Positions 5,076-13,676 of a DNA stretch of 38,552 nt are shown piece by piece. Location: the IMG/VR virus record IMGVR_UViG_3300028536_000024, positions 1 through 38,552 of that record; one strand, written 5' to 3'. How positions within the stretch are numbered: the stretch's first letter is position 1; each line of letters opens with the position of its first letter. This stretch comes from a virus. Position numbers and translations under genes: made by a program. The notes under the pieces are model-generated. The model was not told the origin of the DNA, did not search any database, and saw only the letters and a list, made by a program, of their open reading frames with translations.

Positions 5076-6589
5076 AGTTTGCCAACTGCCACGATACGCT
5101 TCTCGCCCACCATGCATTTGCTTCCCATCTGCCGCAGCGGCTCGACCATGTAGCTTCTTGTTATACCGACTCAAGGCCGTGGAAGCGGCTATTCAAAGGG
5201 GGAAGCGAGGACGAGAAGGGAAGCACGCCGGACCAGTTGAGCGGGGAGGACCTCTGCAAGTACAACGCTGCGGATGCCCGGTTGACGATGCTGAGTTGGC
5301 AACGGATGCAGAGCGACCTGGAGCCGGAGCGCGCGGTGTATGAGCACGACCAGAAGCTAGCCGCTGTTTGCCGGGAGATGATTCGGGCGGGGATTGGAGT
5401 TGACGAGGAGCGGAAGAACGAGCTCAGCGACCTGCTTGCTGAAAGGTGTGATGAGCTTCGAGACAAGATGCGGCGGATGGTGAATGACCCTCATCTTGTC
5501 CCTGGAAGCCACCGGCAGATTCGGAAGCATCTGTTTGGCACCTTGGGTGCGCGCTTCGTGGCCGTGACTCCCAAAGGGTTGGCTGCCACGAGTAATGAGA
5601 CACTCGAGGGGCTACGGATGGGTGGCAACCAGCAGCATGCTGAGTTTGCGACCGCGCTTCTCACGTGGCGTGTGGCAGACAAGGTAAAGAGTACCTATGT
5701 GGGTGCGATTGGCGGGCCTGGGAAGAAGGGCGTGCATCTTCTTCGCGGAAGGGCGCACTACAATTGGAAGCCGTTCGGGACCGTTAGTGGCCGGCTGTCT
5801 TGTCGGCTTCAGAGTGTGCCGCGCTACAGCAATGAGGCTCCGGAGTCAAGAGTCCGAGAGATATATGTTCCCCGCAAAAACCATACGTTCGTATACTACG
5901 ATGTAAGCCAGGCGGAGATGCGGCTTGCCGCCTACCTCTCCAACGACGCCACCTTCATTGAGGCGTGTCGGGGAGACGTTCATGCCAACAACGCAAAGGC
6001 GGTGTTCCCGGTGGCTGCGCGCATGGGCCTTCTTGACGGCGCGTCGATGAAGGACCCGACGCGCGGCAAGAAGTTCCGCGACATCGCGAAGAACCTGGGG
6101 TTCGCCATCAGCTACTACGCCGAGGCTGAGAAGGTGTTCGCTACGCTGCGGTCGAAGGGGTTCGACGTCAGTTTTCAGGCGGTAACTCTCATCCTGAGCA
6201 AGCTTCGTTCGGCGTATCGCACCTACTATCGATGGGTCAACACCAACCACGCGCGCGTGCAGCAAGTCGGATACATGCGGACGCCGTTCCTTGGCAGGAT
6301 TCGGTGGCTTGGTTGGTATCCAAAGACCACTGAGGTCGCCAACTATCCCATCCAGAGCGGGCTGGCGGACATCATGAACGCGAGGACCATCGAGCTCTCA
6401 GAATCAATAATTGGGCCTTACCTCGTCGCGCAGGTGCATGATGCTTGCATCTATGACGTTCCGAATGATTTACTCAACGCGGCAAAGGAAATAATTTCGG
6501 AGATTTGGTCTCGGCCTATTGACACTGCTGGTGGAAAGCTTATTTTACCTGTAGATTTTAAATACGCGGAAAGATGGTCTGATTTATGA
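5072..6589 (+). CDS. family A DNA polymerase (C-half of exonuclease plus polymerase domain)
   Basis: 505 aa from ATG 5072. Residues 1-75 complete the exonuclease domain begun upstream: HDTLLAHHAF, then Exo III Y64 and D68 (KYNAAD). The polymerase domain has the TGRLS-like GTVSGRLSC (236-244), motif A with D277 (YYDVSQAEMRL), the O-helix R336, K340, F344, Y348, and motif C QVHD with H456 and D457. All catalytic aspartates are present. Phe at the 762-equivalent position implies normal discrimination against dideoxynucleotides. The first polymerase half is in a different frame 82-85 bases upstream, so the enzyme is made as two chains unless recoding joins them. No clear ribosome site precedes it. 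Confidence 0.92.
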   Translation: MKFANCHDTLLAHHAFASHLPQRLDHVASCYTDSRPWKRLFKGGSEDEKGSTPDQLSGEDLCKYNAADARLTMLSWQRMQSDLEPERAVYEHDQKLAAVCREMIRAGIGVDEERKNELSDLLAERCDELRDKMRRMVNDPHLVPGSHRQIRKHLFGTLGARFVAVTPKGLAATSNETLEGLRMGGNQQHAEFATALLTWRVADKVKSTYVGAIGGPGKKGVHLLRGRAHYNWKPFGTVSGRLSCRLQSVPRYSNEAPESRVREIYVPRKNHTFVYYDVSQAEMRLAAYLSNDATFIEACRGDVHANNAKAVFPVAARMGLLDGASMKDPTRGKKFRDIAKNLGFAISYYAEAEKVFATLRSKGFDVSFQAVTLILSKLRSAYRTYYRWVNTNHARVQQVGYMRTPFLGRIRWLGWYPKTTEVANYPIQSGLADIMNARTIELSESIIGPYLVAQVHDACIYDVPNDLLNAAKEIISEIWSRPIDTAGGKLILPVDFKYAERWSDL

Positions 6590-6990
6590 ATATTGATGAG
6601 GAGGCCGTGCTTTTGGAGACTCCGGATGATGTGAGCGTCATCGTCCCCAAGCAGAAACGAAAGAGCAAGGGGCCGCGAAAGACGCCTAAGATGACGAAGC
6701 CGGCGAAGCGGAAAGCTGGGAGTAAACGCGGACCTAAGGGCTGGGCGCCAGAGGACCGGATGCGCAATGGCTCTAAGAAGTTTGGCCTCGCACTTCGCAA
6801 GAAGCGGCTCGAGTTGGGCTGGACGCAGGCGCAGATGGGGATGGAGCTTGGCATCAAGCAGCCGCACATGTGCAACTTGGAGAAAGGGACGTTTGCTCCG
6901 GGCCCCAAGCTTCTTGCACTCATTGAGAAGAAATATCTCAAGCACACGGTGAAGAGTCGTTCGAAGAGGACTCCGAGGAAAGAGGCATGA
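6586..6990 (+). CDS. HTH (XRE-type) DNA-binding protein with a lysine-rich N-terminus, 134 aa
   Basis: Starts in an ATGA overlap with the polymerase stop. Residues 1-20 are acidic, about 20-60 form a Lys/Arg-rich tail, and about 63-115 contain a Cro/CI-type helix-turn-helix (ALRKKRLELGWTQAQMGMELGI, then QPHMCNLEKG). The basic tail resembles those of non-specific DNA binders. It could be a transcription regulator for the late genes that follow; that is inference from position. Its own stop overlaps the next start. Confidence 0.82.
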   Translation: MNIDEEAVLLETPDDVSVIVPKQKRKSKGPRKTPKMTKPAKRKAGSKRGPKGWAPEDRMRNGSKKFGLALRKKRLELGWTQAQMGMELGIKQPHMCNLEKGTFAPGPKLLALIEKKYLKHTVKSRSKRTPRKEA

Positions 6991-7166
6991 GCGCCCGAGC
7001 GCGCGTTTGCTTTTCGTGCGGGTGGGAGCATCGAACGCCGCATGGAGAAGCATTTCACCGGTGCTGCCCGGGCCCTCACATTCGAGAAGTAGAAGACGTG
7101 GAGCGGAACGTGGCCGGTGCGATTATTGATTGCGCCGAAGTTGCGCGGAAGCGCTGTAGGGAGTAG
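6987..7166 (+). CDS. small cysteine-rich protein, 59 aa
   Basis: ATG at 6987 overlaps the previous stop. CFSC at residues 8-11 and CC at 26-27 could form a zinc site. The C-terminal half is helical (EDVERNVAGAIIDCAEVARKR). It lies between the HTH gene and the terminase small subunit. No family is recognised. Confidence 0.65.
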   Translation: MSARARVCFSCGWEHRTPHGEAFHRCCPGPHIREVEDVERNVAGAIIDCAEVARKRCRE

Positions 7167-7176
7167 ATTTAGACTC

Positions 7177-7626
7177 ATGCCTGGCAACGGACCGACTGCC
7201 CTCAATGACTTGGTGCTGCGCAGACTTTGCGATGCGTTGAAGCGCGGCAACACTCGCCTCAATGCGTGCGCGCTGGCTCGCGTCAACCCCAGCACTTTCA
7301 ACCAATGGTGCTTGAAGGCTCGAGCCGGCAACCCTGATTACTTGGACTTCGCGTTGAAGATTCGGGACGCGGAGGCGGCAGCTGAGGACGAGGCAGTCGA
7401 CATCATCAGGTTTGGGCGTGGGGGATGGCAGGGTGCGGCTTGGTGGCTCCAACGGAAGAATCGTACCAAATGGGGCGACATCACCAAGGAAGGCGCGGTC
7501 CACTTGCGCAACGGTGCGGCCAACAACAATCTCGCCGAGGTGCCCCTTGAGGACCTGGAGTCAGCCATTCAGGAAGCCGCCGAATTGAAGCGGGCAGCCC
7601 TCGCAACCACCAAGAAGTCAGGGTAA
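7177..7626 (+). CDS. terS: terminase small subunit
   Basis: 149 aa from the ATG at 7177. The N-terminal 55 residues contain a helix-turn-helix (LCDALKRGNTRLNACALARVNPSTFNQW), the DNA-recognition part of many small terminases. A central helical oligomerisation region (YLDFALKIRDAEAAAEDEAV) and WWLQRKNRTKWG, a pattern common in this family, follow. The large terminase gene is 1.4 kb downstream in the same direction. The upstream GGGAG is somewhat far from this start, so a slightly different start is possible. Confidence 0.8.
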   Translation: MPGNGPTALNDLVLRRLCDALKRGNTRLNACALARVNPSTFNQWCLKARAGNPDYLDFALKIRDAEAAAEDEAVDIIRFGRGGWQGAAWWLQRKNRTKWGDITKEGAVHLRNGAANNNLAEVPLEDLESAIQEAAELKRAALATTKKSG

Positions 7627-7634
7627 TATACGTC

Positions 7635-7952
7635 ATGCCCTACAAGTCCGACGCCCAACGACGTTTCTTCCACGCGGCGGAAGCGCGGGGCGACATCAGC
7701 AAGAAGACAGTCAACGAATGGGACTCGGCCTCAAAAGGCAAGAAGCTCCCGGAGCATAAGGAGAAAAAGACAGTGGCAGACCTAGACCTAGATGAAGGCA
7801 CCGAAGACGGGGCCATCGACAACAAGGGCAAGCACAAGATGCATGGCAAAGATGGCTCGCATCAGGAGAGCCACAAGATGATTGGCGGCGCCAGGAGCCG
7901 CATTCACACCGGCTCCCCCGAGGAGCTCGAAGCTTTCAAGGAAGAGAAGTAG
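7635..7952 (+). CDS. conserved phage protein, MPYKSDAQRRFFHAAEARG type, 105 aa
   Basis: The N-terminus MPYKSDAQRRFF and the following KKTVNEWDSASKGKKLPE match a small protein I recognise from many phage structural or packaging regions. The C-terminal half is highly charged (Lys, His, Asp, Glu) with low complexity. The function is not established. It lies between the two terminase genes. Confidence 0.75.
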   Translation: MPYKSDAQRRFFHAAEARGDISKKTVNEWDSASKGKKLPEHKEKKTVADLDLDEGTEDGAIDNKGKHKMHGKDGSHQESHKMIGGARSRIHTGSPEELEAFKEEK

Positions 7953-7954
7953 AG

Positions 7955-8251
7955 ATGGCGACGGAGCGCATCGAGTTGGCGCGGGTGGAGTTCATCGAGG
8001 CCATCAACGCGCCGGGCGGTTACAACCAGGATGGTGCAGTCATGTATCCGACCAAAGAGAAGGTCTTGGCCACGGTGGTTGACCCCAATAATCGGCTCAA
8101 GACGCGCCAGAGGTTCAACCTCTGGTATGACCCGGTGCGCTCCGTCGTCTACGTCGAACACCCTGAGTCGGGTGTGAGGGAGCAGGTGCCACGCGAGAAC
8201 GTGCTCCAGTGGCGCGAAGTTGAGCCCATGAAGCAGCTGGGTAAGAAGTGA
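7955..8251 (+). CDS. hypothetical protein, 98 aa
   Basis: ATG at 7955 follows the previous stop by 2 bases, with GAAGTAGAG before it. The product is beta-rich (FNLWYDPVRSVVYVEHPES) and ends with a basic tail. It may be a small virion or packaging accessory protein given its location, but no motif proves this. Its stop overlaps the GTG of the next gene. Confidence 0.75.
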   Translation: MATERIELARVEFIEAINAPGGYNQDGAVMYPTKEKVLATVVDPNNRLKTRQRFNLWYDPVRSVVYVEHPESGVREQVPRENVLQWREVEPMKQLGKK

Positions 8252-8460
8252 ACGAGCTTGCAATCTTCGCTATGGGAATTGCGACCCCCATCGTCCTGCT
8301 GATGGGGCGCGACCTCATTCGTAATCGCCGACCGAAGCGGTGCGCTTGGTGTGGAGTGAAGCAAGGTAAGCCATTCTCAGGGGGCGTCTGCACTAAATGT
8401 CTCAAGAAGAATGACGACGAATGTGGGGCTGCGGCGCCGGATGGGTGGCCCAAGTCATGA
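8248..8460 (+). CDS. membrane-anchored zinc-ribbon protein, 70 aa
   Basis: GTG start at 8248 in a GTGA overlap. Residues about 4-20 (LAIFAMGIATPIVLLMG) are hydrophobic and followed by RNRRPKR, a positive-inside pattern. CAWC and CTKC then form a zinc ribbon. The combination of a membrane helix and a zinc ribbon is unusual for a packaging neighbourhood. Function unknown. Confidence 0.68.
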   Translation: MNELAIFAMGIATPIVLLMGRDLIRNRRPKRCAWCGVKQGKPFSGGVCTKCLKKNDDECGAAAPDGWPKS

Positions 8461-8588
8461 AGCTTTATTCAAAAATTCCAATTAAATTGCAGGATGTTGA
8501 GAGAATGAGCTTTAAGAATTGGTTGAAGAACAAGCTCTTTTCTTACTGGGTACGCTTCAACATGCGATTCGGCAAGAGAATCAGATGA
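8457..8588 (+). CDS. small basic protein, 43 aa
   Basis: ATG at 8457 overlaps the previous stop, and the TGA at 8586-8588 overlaps the next ATG. The product is rich in Lys, Arg, Phe and Trp (FKNWLKNKLFSYWVRFNMRFGKRIR), likely an amphipathic helix that binds membrane or nucleic acid. It is more A+T-rich than its neighbours. No family is recognised. Confidence 0.55.
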   Translation: MKLYSKIPIKLQDVERMSFKNWLKNKLFSYWVRFNMRFGKRIR

Positions 8589-8992
8589 GCTTCATGCGTC
8601 GCCTGTCTCGGCGAGCACCTGCTGGCGGGTTGATTCTTCCGCGTGAGGTTGCTGCTCGTGGTGTGGCCAACTGGCCCAAGTGCGCGCTCTGCATGCGCGC
8701 CGTTGACGCCTACGGGCTCGAGAACGAGACGGACTCGGGGATTGAGATTTGGGCGCGCTGCGATGGGGTTGCGATTGACCCATCGTCGGGCGTTCAGATA
8801 CATGGGAGCCCGCGAGTCCACGAGACGATGAAGAGCAGCATCTTCCTTAATAAGGGGCGAGGCTGGAGCCGTAACCGGCTCACTGACATCATCAGCCGGC
8901 TCGCGTTCTTTGCACCCGATGCTGCGTCTGAGGGGCGGGAGTTTACTCAGAACCTTTCGGCAGATGGGCTGAAGAAGCGAGACACGGTGTGA
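8585..8992 (+). CDS. hypothetical protein with a cysteine motif, 135 aa
   Basis: ATG at 8585 overlaps the previous stop. The product has CALC near residue 36 and another Cys about 27 residues on (WARCDG), a possible metal site, in a beta-rich segment (SGIEIWARCDGVAI). The C-terminal half is helical and polar. The stop overlaps the GTG of the large terminase gene. No family is recognised. Confidence 0.7.
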   Translation: MSFMRRLSRRAPAGGLILPREVAARGVANWPKCALCMRAVDAYGLENETDSGIEIWARCDGVAIDPSSGVQIHGSPRVHETMKSSIFLNKGRGWSRNRLTDIISRLAFFAPDAASEGREFTQNLSADGLKKRDTV

Positions 8993-10374
8993 GGATTGAT
9001 GCTCTCGCGGCAGTGAGCGAGGTTCGTCGGCGGAAGTTGGTGGCGGCAAACTACGTGCCTCATGCACCATTCCCGCGGCAGCAGGAATTTCTCTCACTCG
9101 ATTGCTTCGAGGCACTCTATGGGGGAGCTGCTGGCGGCGGCAAGAGCGATGCCATCTTGATGGCCGCCGCGCAATATCTGCACGTCCCAGGTTACGCAGC
9201 CCTCATTCTCAGGAAGTCCTACACTGACCTCGCACTAGAAGATGCCATCATGGCGCGCGCCGAGGGGTGGTGGGCCGGACTCGACGGAATCAAGTGGGAT
9301 GCCAAGGAGAAAAGGTGTGAATTCCCCGCCGGTAGCAGTATCACCTTTGGGTACCTTGACACCGAGATGGACAAGTATCGCTACCAAAGCGCCGCGTATC
9401 AGTTCATTGGCTTTGATGAGCTCACCCAATTTACCCAGAGCCGCTACTCCTATTTAACCAGCCGTTGCCGAAGAAGTGCATCTTGCAAAATACCGCTCCG
9501 AATACGTGCGGCCAGCAATCCAGGCGGCATCGGCCACGACTGGGTGTTCAAGAGATTCGTCAACCCCGACACCGCGCTAGCGCCTTTCGTGCCGGCGCAT
9601 CTCGCCGACAACTTCCATCTCGACCGAGAGAGCTATGTTGTGACGTTGTCCGGCCTTGACCCCGTGACCCGTAAGCAGCTCCTCGAAGGGGTGTGGATTC
9701 GCGATGGTGGGGGGCTCGTCTACGAGCAGTTCAACGAGCAGCGTAATGAAGTGGCACCTGCCGCGCTTCCGAAGCTTGACTACTACATCTGCTCCTTGGA
9801 TTTTGGCGTCGTCGACCAGAACGGCATTTGTGTTTTGGGGTGGCGAGACCACGACCCACACATTTACGTCGTCCGCGCGTATCGGCTCAAAGGATTGGTG
9901 GCTGATGTCGCAGCCGAGGTCTCATCGCTGGATGGCATCTACCACTTCATCAAAATCGTGGGCGACGTTGGTGGAATGGGGAAGCTGTTCCAAGCCGAGC
10001 TCCTGAGCCGATTCAGTCTCGCAGTGAGTCCGGCCGAGAAGACCAACAAGCTCGGATACATCCGCTTGCTGAACTCCGACCTTGCTCTCGGGCGGGTGAA
10101 AGTGGTCTCGGGCCCAGCGACGGCTAATTTGGTGGAGGAATGGGTCTCTCTTCCGTGGAATGACAACCGGCTGAAAGAAGCTGATGGCTTCTCGAATCAT
10201 GCGGCGGATGCTGCCCTCTATGGGTTCCGCGCGTGTATGGCTTACCTCGAGACTCCGAAAGAGGAGAAGCCGAAGGCTGGGTCGGCGGAGCAGATTGCGC
10301 GAATGGCGGCGGAGTTGGAGCGCTTGGCGTTCGAAGATGTTGAGAAGATGCAAGAGGAGCAGCGATGGCTATGA
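8989..10374 (+). CDS. terL: terminase large subunit
   Basis: 461 aa from the GTG in a GTGA overlap. The ATPase domain has Walker A GGAAGGGKS (45-53) and Walker B FIGFDE with D143 and E144. The RNase H-like nuclease domain has the expected acidic residues in SLDFG (D271), VGDVGG (D326) and HAADA (D407). The protein pumps DNA into the prohead and cuts it. Downstream come one small gene and the portal, the classical order. Confidence 0.95.
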   Translation: MRIDALAAVSEVRRRKLVAANYVPHAPFPRQQEFLSLDCFEALYGGAAGGGKSDAILMAAAQYLHVPGYAALILRKSYTDLALEDAIMARAEGWWAGLDGIKWDAKEKRCEFPAGSSITFGYLDTEMDKYRYQSAAYQFIGFDELTQFTQSRYSYLTSRCRRSASCKIPLRIRAASNPGGIGHDWVFKRFVNPDTALAPFVPAHLADNFHLDRESYVVTLSGLDPVTRKQLLEGVWIRDGGGLVYEQFNEQRNEVAPAALPKLDYYICSLDFGVVDQNGICVLGWRDHDPHIYVVRAYRLKGLVADVAAEVSSLDGIYHFIKIVGDVGGMGKLFQAELLSRFSLAVSPAEKTNKLGYIRLLNSDLALGRVKVVSGPATANLVEEWVSLPWNDNRLKEADGFSNHAADAALYGFRACMAYLETPKEEKPKAGSAEQIARMAAELERLAFEDVEKMQEEQRWL

Positions 10375-10658
10375 GCGAGTGGATTCAGTTCGCCGACGAG
10401 AGAATTGAGAAGCGGTTCCGTGCGACCATCGCGATGATGCGCGAGCTCGGTGTTGTGTCCGCGTTCGGCATCATGCTTGGCCCCGAGCCGCGGACTCCCA
10501 CCAAAATCGAGAAGCTCGGGCGGGAAAACACCCCCGAAGCTCGCCGACAATTGCGCATCGAGACTGCCCGCGAGGAGCTTCGAGCTCGGATGGGGGACTG
10601 GGACATTCCCGACGCGAAGATTGACATGCTCATCGACCCGGCCGTGTTTGAGCAGTAG
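10365..10658 (+). CDS. hypothetical protein between terminase and portal, 97 aa
   Basis: ATG at 10365 overlaps the terminase end by 10 bases; a second ATG is at 10371. The product is helical and charged (ARRQLRIETAREELRARMGDWDIPDAKIDMLID). It has no cysteine or membrane motif. Position suggests a head-assembly or packaging role, but nothing in the sequence proves it. Confidence 0.72.
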   Translation: MAMSEWIQFADERIEKRFRATIAMMRELGVVSAFGIMLGPEPRTPTKIEKLGRENTPEARRQLRIETAREELRARMGDWDIPDAKIDMLIDPAVFEQ

Positions 10659-10670
10659 GATGTAAGCAAT

Positions 10671-12665
10671 ATGAATGCCGAATCCGAAAAGCTTTGGTGG
10701 TTGCGGCCCGAAGACGCGCTCAATGAGGAAGACCCCAAGGCGCACGAGAAGCTCCACGCGGTCATCAACGACATCATGCGCAACCAGGACCGCAAGCGCG
10801 ACTTGCTCCTCTACGGCAGCATGTACGCCGGCGGACTTCCTCCCGCGGGCGGCGGGCTCGCAGTCGACACCTATGTCCGAAGCACTCCTGGAATCGGCCG
10901 CTCGAGTCTCAGTCTTCCGGTGACGCGCAACGTAGTTGATGCTGTAGTGGCGCGTCTCTTCTCCAAGAGTCATCCGCGCGTCAGTGTTGCAACTGTTGGC
11001 GGAGACTATGAAAAGCAGGATGCCGCGGAGAAACTGGAACTCGGCATCGACGGCGCCATGCGCCAAACCAAATATTACCCCAAGAGTGTAGCGAAGGGCC
11101 GGGATGGCTGCGTCTTCGGCACCGGATTTACCCGCATCCGCCCAAATTACGATTGCAAGAACGTCGATGTGCTCCGCTACATGCCGTGGGAAGTGCTCAT
11201 CGACGATGGCGAGGCGATGACCGACGGCGGGTCGCTTTGGGATGGGCCGCGATGCATTTACCTCAGCTACTACATCGACAAGGGTGTGCTGATGCATCGG
11301 ATGGGCGTCAACGTCGACAACGATTGCAACTGGTATGCCGATGGGGATGAAGCCACCATCGCCTACAAGCTCGACATGGTCGAGAAGTTGAAGGGGCTGC
11401 GCGACAACGATGCTGAGTTTGGGTTTGCGCAAATTGCCAACCGCGTGCGCATTGAGGAAGCTTGGCATCGTCCGAGCGGGGTAGGGGCTTCGGATGGCCG
11501 CTACGTCATGGGCGTGGAGAATGTCACACTCATCGATCGATGCCTTGAAGAGTACAAGACAGAGCTTACCTGGTATCGCTGGAGTGACCCCATCGTCGGC
11601 TTCTATGGCCAGGGGATTGTGGAAATTGGTGCCGGCATCCAGGCTGAAATAAATAAGTTGGTGCGCGAGATTCAAAACGGCCACCATCTCATTAAGGGCC
11701 ACTACCTGGTGGAGATGGGCTCCAAGGTTCAAAAAAGTCATATAAATAATGACTTGACTACAATTCTTCAGTACGCGGGGACGGCGCCGGTCTATATGGC
11801 GCCGACTATCATCCCCCCGGAAATTTATCAGCACCTCTGGAACCTGGTCGCCAAATACTACGAGCTTGCTGGCGTCAACCAACAAGCCGCCCAAGCCCAA
11901 CGCCCAGTGGGACTTGACAGTGGTGAGGCCCAACGTGTCTACGCCGACCAGCAGACAGAGACACTCCTCGACAAGGGCAAGCGGTTCGAATCTGCCGTCG
12001 AAGAAGACGGGATGCTCATTGCGTGTGCCGCCAAAGCGCTCGCCAAAAAGGGTGCCTACGAGGTCCACTCTGCCGCGGACGATGGCTTCGAGTCAATCGA
12101 TTGGGCATCTCTCGAGGAGCCAGACGACTTTCAGATGTACGTCGAATCTACGTCCGCGCTTCCGGGAACGCTGCCCGGCAAATTGTCCACTGCGCAAGAT
12201 ATGCTGCAACTGGGCGTATTCAAGCCCGATGACGTCGTCGAGATGATTGGCCTCCCCGATTTGCTGCAAGTGGAGAAGCGCAAGTTGGCGTCTCGCAAAT
12301 TGGTCGAGAAGAAGGTGGGCATGATGCTCCGCGGTGAAGGTGGCTGGGAGCCGGAGCCGTTCATCAACATCCCCGAGGCCGTGGAGTTGGCGACGGAGAT
12401 GTACCTCTTGGCGGCGCGCAAAGACGTCGAGGAGAGTTGCCTCGGTTTGGTGCGCGACTTCATCTCGAAGTGCAACCGAATGCTGAAGCCGCCCGCGCCC
12501 CCACCTGGCGCAATGGGTCCGCCAATGGGTCCGCCGATGGGTCCTGGAATGCCGCACCCCGGAGGCCCGCCGCTCGGCGCGCCCCCAATGCCCTCACCAG
12601 GTGGGCCGCTACAACCTGGAGCACCAATGCCCCCGCCGGGCGCTAACGGAGTGATGCCGACATGA
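10671..12665 (+). CDS. portal protein
   Basis: 664 aa, the size range of podovirus portals, with AGGA upstream of ATG 10671. The protein is mixed helix and strand with motifs of the family, such as ITRNVVDAVV-like VTRNVVDAVVARLFSKSHP and WYRWSDPIVGFYGQGIVE in the middle, followed by helical stem and wing sequence. The last 60 residues are a Pro/Gly/Met-rich tail with repeated GPPMGPPMG, an unusual extension probably exposed on the portal. It forms the ring through which DNA passes. Its stop overlaps the scaffold start (ATGA). Confidence 0.85.
   Translation: MNAESEKLWWLRPEDALNEEDPKAHEKLHAVINDIMRNQDRKRDLLLYGSMYAGGLPPAGGGLAVDTYVRSTPGIGRSSLSLPVTRNVVDAVVARLFSKSHPRVSVATVGGDYEKQDAAEKLELGIDGAMRQTKYYPKSVAKGRDGCVFGTGFTRIRPNYDCKNVDVLRYMPWEVLIDDGEAMTDGGSLWDGPRCIYLSYYIDKGVLMHRMGVNVDNDCNWYADGDEATIAYKLDMVEKLKGLRDNDAEFGFAQIANRVRIEEAWHRPSGVGASDGRYVMGVENVTLIDRCLEEYKTELTWYRWSDPIVGFYGQGIVEIGAGIQAEINKLVREIQNGHHLIKGHYLVEMGSKVQKSHINNDLTTILQYAGTAPVYMAPTIIPPEIYQHLWNLVAKYYELAGVNQQAAQAQRPVGLDSGEAQRVYADQQTETLLDKGKRFESAVEEDGMLIACAAKALAKKGAYEVHSAADDGFESIDWASLEEPDDFQMYVESTSALPGTLPGKLSTAQDMLQLGVFKPDDVVEMIGLPDLLQVEKRKLASRKLVEKKVGMMLRGEGGWEPEPFINIPEAVELATEMYLLAARKDVEESCLGLVRDFISKCNRMLKPPAPPPGAMGPPMGPPMGPGMPHPGGPPLGAPPMPSPGGPLQPGAPMPPPGANGVMPT
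12512..12547 (+). repeat. three 12-bp tandem repeats in the portal tail
   Basis: Units AATGGGTCCGCC, AATGGGTCCGCC and GATGGGTCCTGG follow directly on each other and encode the GPPMGPPMG part of the portal C-terminus. Slippage in this stretch could change the tail length. Confidence 0.75.
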
Positions 12666-13621
12666 CGATGAATGTGATTCCCGAGGTTCAACCGACCGAG
12701 ACTCCTGCTGCGGAATTGAACGGAGCGGCGCCAAGTCCGGACCTTCAAGCGCCGGCGACCCCGGGGGAAGCGGCCAAAGAAGCGCGCCTCAATGCCGAGC
12801 TGCGAGCAAGGCAAGAGAGGACGAAGCGAAAGTCCGACGAATTGTTTCGACAGCGGAAAGCATTCGAAGATGAGAAGCGTGCGCATGCCGAGCAACAGTC
12901 CGGGGCGCAAAAGAAAATCGCCGAGGAGATGGCCACCCTCCAAGCGGAATTGCGGGAGTTGAAGTCCGGCAACCCGCTGATTCGTGCGAAAGGCGAAGAA
13001 GCCGCCAACTACCTCCGCGAGTTCGTCGCGCAAGGCACACCCGAAGCTCAAGTCGTGAATTTGCAGCGGGAGCTCGAGAAGCAGCGGCGAGATTTTGAAG
13101 AGCGCTTCAACTCGATGAGTGAGGCTTCGAAGAAGCGCGACGAGGAGGAGCAGCGCCGCGTCAATGAGGTCAACAGGAGCCAGTCGGAGAATGTCATCCG
13201 GCAATTTACGCTCTGGGCAACCACCGGCGAGCAAGCTTCTCAGTTCAAGCACCTCAATGCTGAATTTACGCAGGACGAGGTCTACAACCTTGCGCGTCAA
13301 GTTTCAGACTGGGCGCAAAAGGAGGGCAAAAGGTACAACGGTCGAGAAGTTGCGGCGTACCTTGAAAAGCACGCAGAAAAGGTGTATAAAACAAGAGAGG
13401 AGCGCCGTGGAATGTACCTTGGCGCCCCCCCACTCGCGACGGCCGCTGTATCGCCGAATCCCAAATCGGCATCCCTACCAGCAACTGGGAACGGCGCACC
13501 GCGGACTCATAAATCTCAGGCAAAGCAGATGACACGAGAGCAAGAGATAGAAGCCGACCTCGCAGCACTGAGGAAAGCCACTCAAGCCGACACCATCGCT
13601 AGGATGCCCAAGAAGAAGTAG
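12662..13621 (+). CDS. scaffolding-like protein
   Basis: 319 aa, between portal and capsid genes, the usual place of the scaffold. It has a disordered N-terminus rich in Pro, Ala and Glu, a long charged coiled coil (about 35-180: RARQERTKRKSDELFRQRKAF and similar), a compact central segment and a basic C-terminus (RMPKKK). Scaffold proteins commonly bind the capsid through a basic helical C-terminus. The assignment rests on position and composition, not on a specific motif. Confidence 0.72.
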   Translation: MTMNVIPEVQPTETPAAELNGAAPSPDLQAPATPGEAAKEARLNAELRARQERTKRKSDELFRQRKAFEDEKRAHAEQQSGAQKKIAEEMATLQAELRELKSGNPLIRAKGEEAANYLREFVAQGTPEAQVVNLQRELEKQRRDFEERFNSMSEASKKRDEEEQRRVNEVNRSQSENVIRQFTLWATTGEQASQFKHLNAEFTQDEVYNLARQVSDWAQKEGKRYNGREVAAYLEKHAEKVYKTREERRGMYLGAPPLATAAVSPNPKSASLPATGNGAPRTHKSQAKQMTREQEIEADLAALRKATQADTIARMPKKK

Positions 13622-13676
13622 ATTCCGCAATCATTGCGCCGGAAACTCTCAATCTCTTTGATTCTAGAGGTTTCCC

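Noticed and set aside
10242-12068. A very long open frame of about 600 codons on the minus strand opposite the portal gene.
   Set aside because: It lies wholly opposite strongly coding terminase and portal sequence and arises from their codon bias.
13622-13676. A TTGCGC box upstream of the capsid gene as a P1-type late promoter.
   Set aside because: The sequence 16 bp downstream is not a -10 box; late transcription must start elsewhere or use other signals.
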